NCBI GenBank assembly: GCA_028274465.1
Contig: CM051457.1
Location: 15,613,097-15,677,096 of the forward strand
DNA from: Plantago ovata
Lineage: Eukaryota; Streptophyta; Magnoliopsida; Lamiales; Plantaginaceae
Length of the DNA stretch: 64,000 nucleotides
Direction of reading: 5' to 3'
Shown here: positions 58,887 to 64,000 of the stretch, piece after piece
Layout: every line of letters starts with the position of its first letter
Position numbering within the stretch: position 1 is the stretch's first letter
Notes under the pieces: model-generated
Databases searched by the model: none
What the model was told of the DNA's origin: nothing
What the model saw: the letters and a program-made list of their open reading frames with translations, nothing else
Translations under genes and position numbers: made by a program

Positions 58887-61800
58887 ATCAATCTTCATGC
58901 TGATCTTCGTCTTCAGAATCTGCAGCACAAAGAGATCCAGTTTCAGTAAAATCTAAGGTGGAAGGATACAAGTATGTTCTACCTTCTTTTTTTTTTTTCT
59001 TTTTTTCTTTTTAATTGAGAAAGCCTACCAAATTTTGATAGGTTAATGAACTAGTTTTGACATGAAAAAGCAGCGCAAACTAAACAAGCCACCAAGATGG
59101 GACATTTTATTACCCAAAAGAGTACATGAAATTTGATCTGAATAAACAATTTTTCAAATTGAAATCTCCCTTACCAGATCGAACATCTTCACTCAGTTGG
59201 CCCCTAGCTTGGATTTGCTTGACAAGCATCCGGTACATCAACACCCACCAATAGACATGAAGAACAAGCAAGGAGAAAAGAAGGAAATTGAAAATGTAGT
59301 AGTAGAGAGGTCCCTCCTTTTTGTGTTTATTCTTATCCAGAGTTTGTAGAACTTCATAACTGCCACACCAGATAAGAGTATAATATTAGCATGGTTATAG
59401 CTACAGGAAGTACTCCCATATGTAATTCCTATGAAAAGTATCGTTAAAGCCCCAAACATTACCCTCTCTGTGGGGTTCCAGCAATGCTTGAATTTTTTAG
59501 AGCAAATCCCATAACATTTAACAAATTACTCAGTTTTAACGTAACAAAGTGGAATGATGGACTGAACAAAAATTAGGGACGTAGGGGTTAAGATGTACAA
59601 CTGGTGAACATTTGAGAGGTTTTCGCAATTATTCCTAATTTCTTCATAGACCAACAAAAGCAAAGTGAAAACAGAAAGTGACCACCTCAAGAAATCATAA
59701 CATGCAAACCAGCTAGAATGAACAAATAAATATACTAACAATAGAAGTGAATGCAAATGGTTCCAGCAGAAAACCCCTAAATGCTCAAGCAATCGGATGG
59801 AATTAATTAAACAAATATGTCATATTAACACGAGGTAGAAACTAAGAAGATTAAACAAAATATAAATGTATATAAAGTTACGTCACTTGTAATAGCTAAG
59901 CAACATGATGTATAAAATATCTGGATTCTCTGGAGATCCTTGTGAATTTAGATATACAGCTAAAAGCAATAATCAAGACTTAGTGCAACTTCAGGATATG
60001 ATATTCTTGTAATTTCAGGAGTCGCTGCAGAAAGGTGTGTCAGTACAAGTTACTACCCTAAAATTAATATTTTTCTTTTGGCTCATTTTTACACAACACC
60101 AAATGGGTGATTTTTATGTTAAAATATGCATTTGCAAGAGCACGGAGAGTCATTTCCATTTCCTTAGAAGGTATCAAACGTACGCCTATCACCTCCCAAC
60201 GCTGAAATGAAGTATGTAATGCAAGGACCAACATGCACACATTTAATCTCACCGTAAGTAGAATTTAAATCTCAACATGCACACAGTTAATCTTACATGA
60301 TTGTGCAGGTAAGTAGAATTTATTGTCAGCTAAAAGAATTTATCACCGTGGAAACAACAATAACCAATAAGCTGGGGTTCATCCAGAAACACCAATTGTT
60401 TAAAGTTTTCCGCATGTCCCAATAGAATTTAATAATGTGATATCAGCATTAAAAAGTAAAATATGAAATCAAACCTTGTACTCCATAAAATCCAGAATGG
60501 GTAGTAAATGAGACGAAGTAGGACCCATGATAGGACAAAAAGAATAAATGAAAAGCTTGCTACTGCTTCCACTCCACTGTACTTGGACATCTTTCCTACT
60601 TCAAGAAACACATCACTAGCATCATGAAGAGCTAAAACAACTGAACCAGCACGTGCAAACCTGCACAACCAGAAAGAAGCAAAATGAGTTGTATGAATGA
60701 CATAATTGTAAATAGCAACACTGTCATGAGTAGCGACACGCAGCAAGCTCTGCTGAATGTAGATTACTAGTGATGTTGGTAGGCAAAGTGGCAAACACCC
60801 TCTCAAACACTTAGATAAGACTCGCTATTCATTAGGTTGTGAAATATAGAACTCAGAAAAAATGAAAGCGGACGTCTCAGCAGAAACAGTCTAATTGCAC
60901 TATACTCTGGGATGGAGCTGACTATTATTGTCACTACGCAAATAGCTGAGGTAATCTTTATGCTATACTGTATCCCACATTAGCAAGTACGATGTAGAAG
61001 TGGAACATTAGAGTTTTCCAATTCCTCAAGGCTCTACAATAGAAAAACAAGTTTTTTTAATTGAAACGTATATTTATGATCCATTTTCCTATCGACCTGA
61101 TTTTTTAAATGCTCATTCACTGACCTACTTCAACTCAACTGAACATGTGTATAGAAAATTATTGTCAGTATAGACATACCTCCACACATAAGATAATGCA
61201 ATAAGAATGAAAGTTGCTATATGATGCCCCATGGAAACTGCAAAGTCAGACCGTCTTGTTTCCCAGAAAACCAGAGCAAATATCGAGTACACATAGAATC
61301 CACCAACATACATGTAAAGGCCCTTCAGTTTTAACCTGGGAAATGAGAAGACAGTAAACACTTAGCTCTTGATTACAAAATGAAACATATTAGCAAAGCT
61401 AAGAAACCTGTTGTAACAGCTACATTCAGAAACAATTGGCATACACATAGTGACTATGAAACAAAATAGATAGCCAAGTATGGAGCAATGCTGCAAATCA
61501 CTATGCATAGGTCATGGGTCCAAAGCTTACCCATTAAGAAACAAGGTTTGGTGAACCCTTAGTTTCACAATGAAAGGATAAGAAAATCTTACTTATATTT
61601 TTGGTCTGGCCATGACTGGTTTCCAGGCCCAACCCAGAAGTATTTTGTATTTGTAAACCAAGGCTCATCATAGGTAACAGCAAGTGCCAAAACCTCAGCC
61701 GAAAGGTAATATATACATTTCCATGCTGATTCCTTGAACTTCCGTATCTTCTTTTGCCGCTCTGCAGTCTCATTTTCAACGTTCTGCAATCCTTTGGCAA

Positions 61801-62453
61801 ATATAAGCCGTCTCCCAACTTTCTGCATATATAACATTAACCCCAAACTGAAACGGGGTCTTGAACGAAAAGTGGAAGAAGAATAGACATAAATAGTACA
61901 AATATGTAGTTACTGTGAGAACGGTTAAGCATATTGCACTCTGTTAACATAAAGCTAATTAACGGACATAAAATGGACATATTGTAAGCTGAACAAGATT
62001 TTTAGCAAAAGGCACTGCCAAGAACCTGAGAGTATCAAATGCATCCCTAGTTACAGGTACAATCTAACGACCGTTGAACTTTATACACATGCACATAAAT
62101 TAGATTTGAGGTAGTAACTAGTATCATATACTTCGTAATAGTTACACCTGGGGGAAAGGGTCTAAAAATTGGTCAATCAAAACAAAGATATGACCTGAAG
62201 TTAGGATATTGTAGAGATACTTGAGTTAATACCAATATACCATAACATGTTATAAGAAATAATAACTTCATCTATAATAATTTAGGACATTTAGTAATGA
62301 CAGGCAAGTCAGCTGATAGTGTTCTACTTTAGTAAGTTATTTGCATATAAGAGAGTAACTCATAGGGTTCATAATTCAGAAGTCAAGTTATAGTTTATTT
62401 CACTCATAGGAGTAGGTTTCCCCTTAGGATGATGGTTCATCTCTTTTCAGATT

Positions 62454-62493
<40 letters not shown>

Positions 62494-63623
62494 ATTTCAA
62501 TGCTATCGATGGAGCTCCAGGAACATAGCTATTGCTACAGCAGAATCCAATCTTTATTTGTCCCTAAATCCTCTCTATCTGTCAGATGCTTTTTATGCAT
62601 AAGGCCATCTCCAACAGTCATCCCCTCTCATCCACGTCAGTGTCTCACTTGCTCATCCCCAAACATAAAAATCTACTCCACCAGTCATCCCACATTTTTT
62701 CATTTAGTTTATTAAATAAATACAAAACAAGTCAATTCAAAAGGTAAAAATAAGAAAATAAAATAGAAAACAAAAATAAAATAAGCTCATCCCGGGATGA
62801 GCCTCTCATCCCCTCTCACACGCCCAGCAGCGTGTGAGAGGGGATGAGCTCCCTCATCTCCAGCAGCTCATACGCTGCTGGAGAAGGCCTCTTGGGAAAA
62901 TGTAACATGACAATGAAATATTAACAAGTCTAACTGGAATGTGCATAGGCAGGTACAGATGAGCATCTTAGTTTTCCATATAGGCCAAGAGTTGTGATAC
63001 AGATCAACTGATACAATACAAATACAGCCAGATAGTTCCTTGATTTGAAGGTGAAAGAATAAACCATTAACCATGTCTGTATAATGCTAGTATGGACCTC
63101 ACTTATTTCGTATTATATTCAATATGTAAACGATTGCTATTATCTTTAGCTGCTCCTGCTACATTTTTTCCCCTTCCACGCTCATAGTCGGGCTGGATCA
63201 TCCGATCATCTTTGTACCATTTTACTACTACTACTACTTTGAGACCCCTAGCCAACCAGAGACCTTTCTCGAGGAAAGTCAAGTCGATTTGCAAATTGAT
63301 GCAAAAAACCAATATAATTTGCCAGAGTTCCATCAGAAGTCGAAAAGGAGTAAAAGACTAAAACAATATCAACAAACAAAGCAACTAACTACAAACAATC
63401 AAAGGATTAACATGACAATCAGTGTAGAGCAGAAAAATTGAAACTTAGTTGATAAACAAGCTGAATAATAACTAACTGACCTCAACTAACTGACCTCAAA
63501 GATGAAGCGGTCGAGGAAAAATCTGATAGTGGGGAAAAATACAGCTAAAAGAGGGAGAACAAAGAAATCTGCATACTGCGGGTAGGATTCTTGCTGCCAA
63601 TCCATGGATTCAATAATATTCAT
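58887..63623 (-). CDS. LOH: LAG1/LOH-type ceramide synthase, tandem copy b
   Basis: Six exons on the minus strand: 63495-63623, 61593-61822, 61180-61335, 60475-60660, 59175-59359, 58887-58918, giving 305 aa. Exons 1-4 and 6 have exactly the lengths of copy a; exon 5 is 9 nt longer ([20 protein letters not shown]). The His pair (MGHH) and LHDASD are kept, and the same SEDEDQHED tail. Intron 1 (61823-63494) has grown to 1.7 kb and holds a MITE; intron 4 is 1.1 kb. Changes from copy a are mostly conservative (LSYVRRLAR versus LSYVWRFAR). Both copies look functional, so they probably share or divide the same activity. Confidence 0.94.
62456..62492. repeat. 37-base T run in intron 1 of ceramide synthase b
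   Basis: Uninterrupted T homopolymer. The open frame that starts in it (poly-Phe) is an artefact. Confidence 0.9.
62603..62889. mobile_element. MITE with strong internal hairpin; intact relative of the 4.5-kb nest host
   Basis: 287 bp with ends GGCCATCTCCAACAG and (inverse) GGCCTTCTCCAGCAG. It contains a perfect 19-bp hairpin (CTCATCCCCTCTCACACGC at 62805-62823 with its inverse at 62830-62848, loop CCAGCA), plus CATCCCGGGATG. TAA precedes it, but the right flank is TCT, so the duplication is not intact. It is intronic. Confidence 0.7.
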
Positions 63624-64000
63624 GCCTGAATTTAAATCTTACAGATGGGAAGGAGTAGAGGCGATCTGTGTCTAGTGACGACGGTGAAAGACTCGGGCAA
63701 CTTCTAATCTACTGTACTACCCAATTTACAATTTCACCACCAAAGTTTAAAATTTCACCCTTTACTATATGTCTATATCTAACTATGTTGTAAATTCCGT
63801 CCATGGGCCGACTCAATTACTTTGGGTCCGTTTTTGACCTAGTGATATGCTGGCCCCATAAATCAACACGTGTATATTATAACGCGGTACGCCCTGACAA
63901 CTAACGGGACATCACGGTTATTTTTAGAGTCTCTAGGGTGATATGCTGGCTCCACAAACCAACATGTGTTTTTTCCTGCGCACTTTGTCTATTCTTCTGT
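63624..64000. other. Upstream region of ceramide synthase b with a direct repeat
   Basis: The promoter side is AT-rich. GTGATATGCTGGCCCCATAA (63842) recurs as GTGATATGCTGGCTCCACAA (63938), each followed by (A/C)C/TCAACA(C/T)GTGT, 96 bp apart. It may be a transposon end running out of the window. Confidence 0.45.

Noticed and set aside
62452-62715. Open frame beginning with poly-Phe
   Set aside because: Produced by the 37-base T run and a MITE within a ceramide synthase intron.

Overview
The window is nuclear DNA from a flowering plant, most likely a eudicot and possibly an asterid. This is inferred from AT-rich spacers, short GT-AG introns, plant-only gene families (NET1, VAN3-binding/FORKED-like, MIKC* MADS) and many small plant DNA transposons. 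It is not a bacterial or viral contig; I saw no CRISPR array, no convincing tRNA and no rRNA.

Layout. 0.4-4.2 kb (+): a seven-exon VAN3-binding/FORKED-like gene. 4.5-9.75 kb: a nest of transposons. A MITE is split by a degenerate minus-strand Ty3/gypsy-type element carrying a PPR-like host fragment, by a 1.08-kb MULE with a perfect 9-bp target duplication, and by a hAT-like element. 10-11.5 kb: small repeats and a Stowaway MITE. 11.5-14.5 kb (+): three tandem broken leucine-rich-repeat protein copies. 14.5-18.95 kb: a tandem array with a ~1.28-kb higher-order period, in which five copies keep the same short open reading frame behind a splice-acceptor-like tract. 18.95-20.4 kb (-): a cryptic transcription unit with TATA, E2F-type and telo-box motifs. 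23.8-28.1 kb (+): a TSO1-like CXC gene with an E2F-type site in its leader. 31.5-37.4 kb (+): a NET1-type actin-binding coiled-coil gene. 38.8-39.7 kb (+): an intronless RING-H2 gene. 40.9-45.4 kb (-): a 12-exon MIKC* MADS-box gene with one problem exon. 47.7-49.6 kb (-): ribosomal protein eS1 (RPS3A). 50.8-63.6 kb (-): a tandem pair of LAG1/LOH ceramide synthase genes. The 3' flank of the first is split by a 3.8-kb hAT-like element carrying a CCDC25 (NFACT-R) fragment and a nested Stowaway.

The intact genes are ordinary housekeeping and developmental genes, not a cluster with a shared function. They cover vesicle and auxin-related trafficking, DREAM-complex cell-cycle control, actin-membrane linkage, ubiquitin ligation, pollen-type transcription, translation and sphingolipid synthesis. 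The unusual biology is in the repeats: nested insertion history, two separate host-gene fragments inside transposons, a paralogous empty site that dates an insertion, and an exon-bearing tandem array next to a promoter with cell-cycle motifs. All gene models were assembled by hand from splice consensus and codon phase. No database search was possible.
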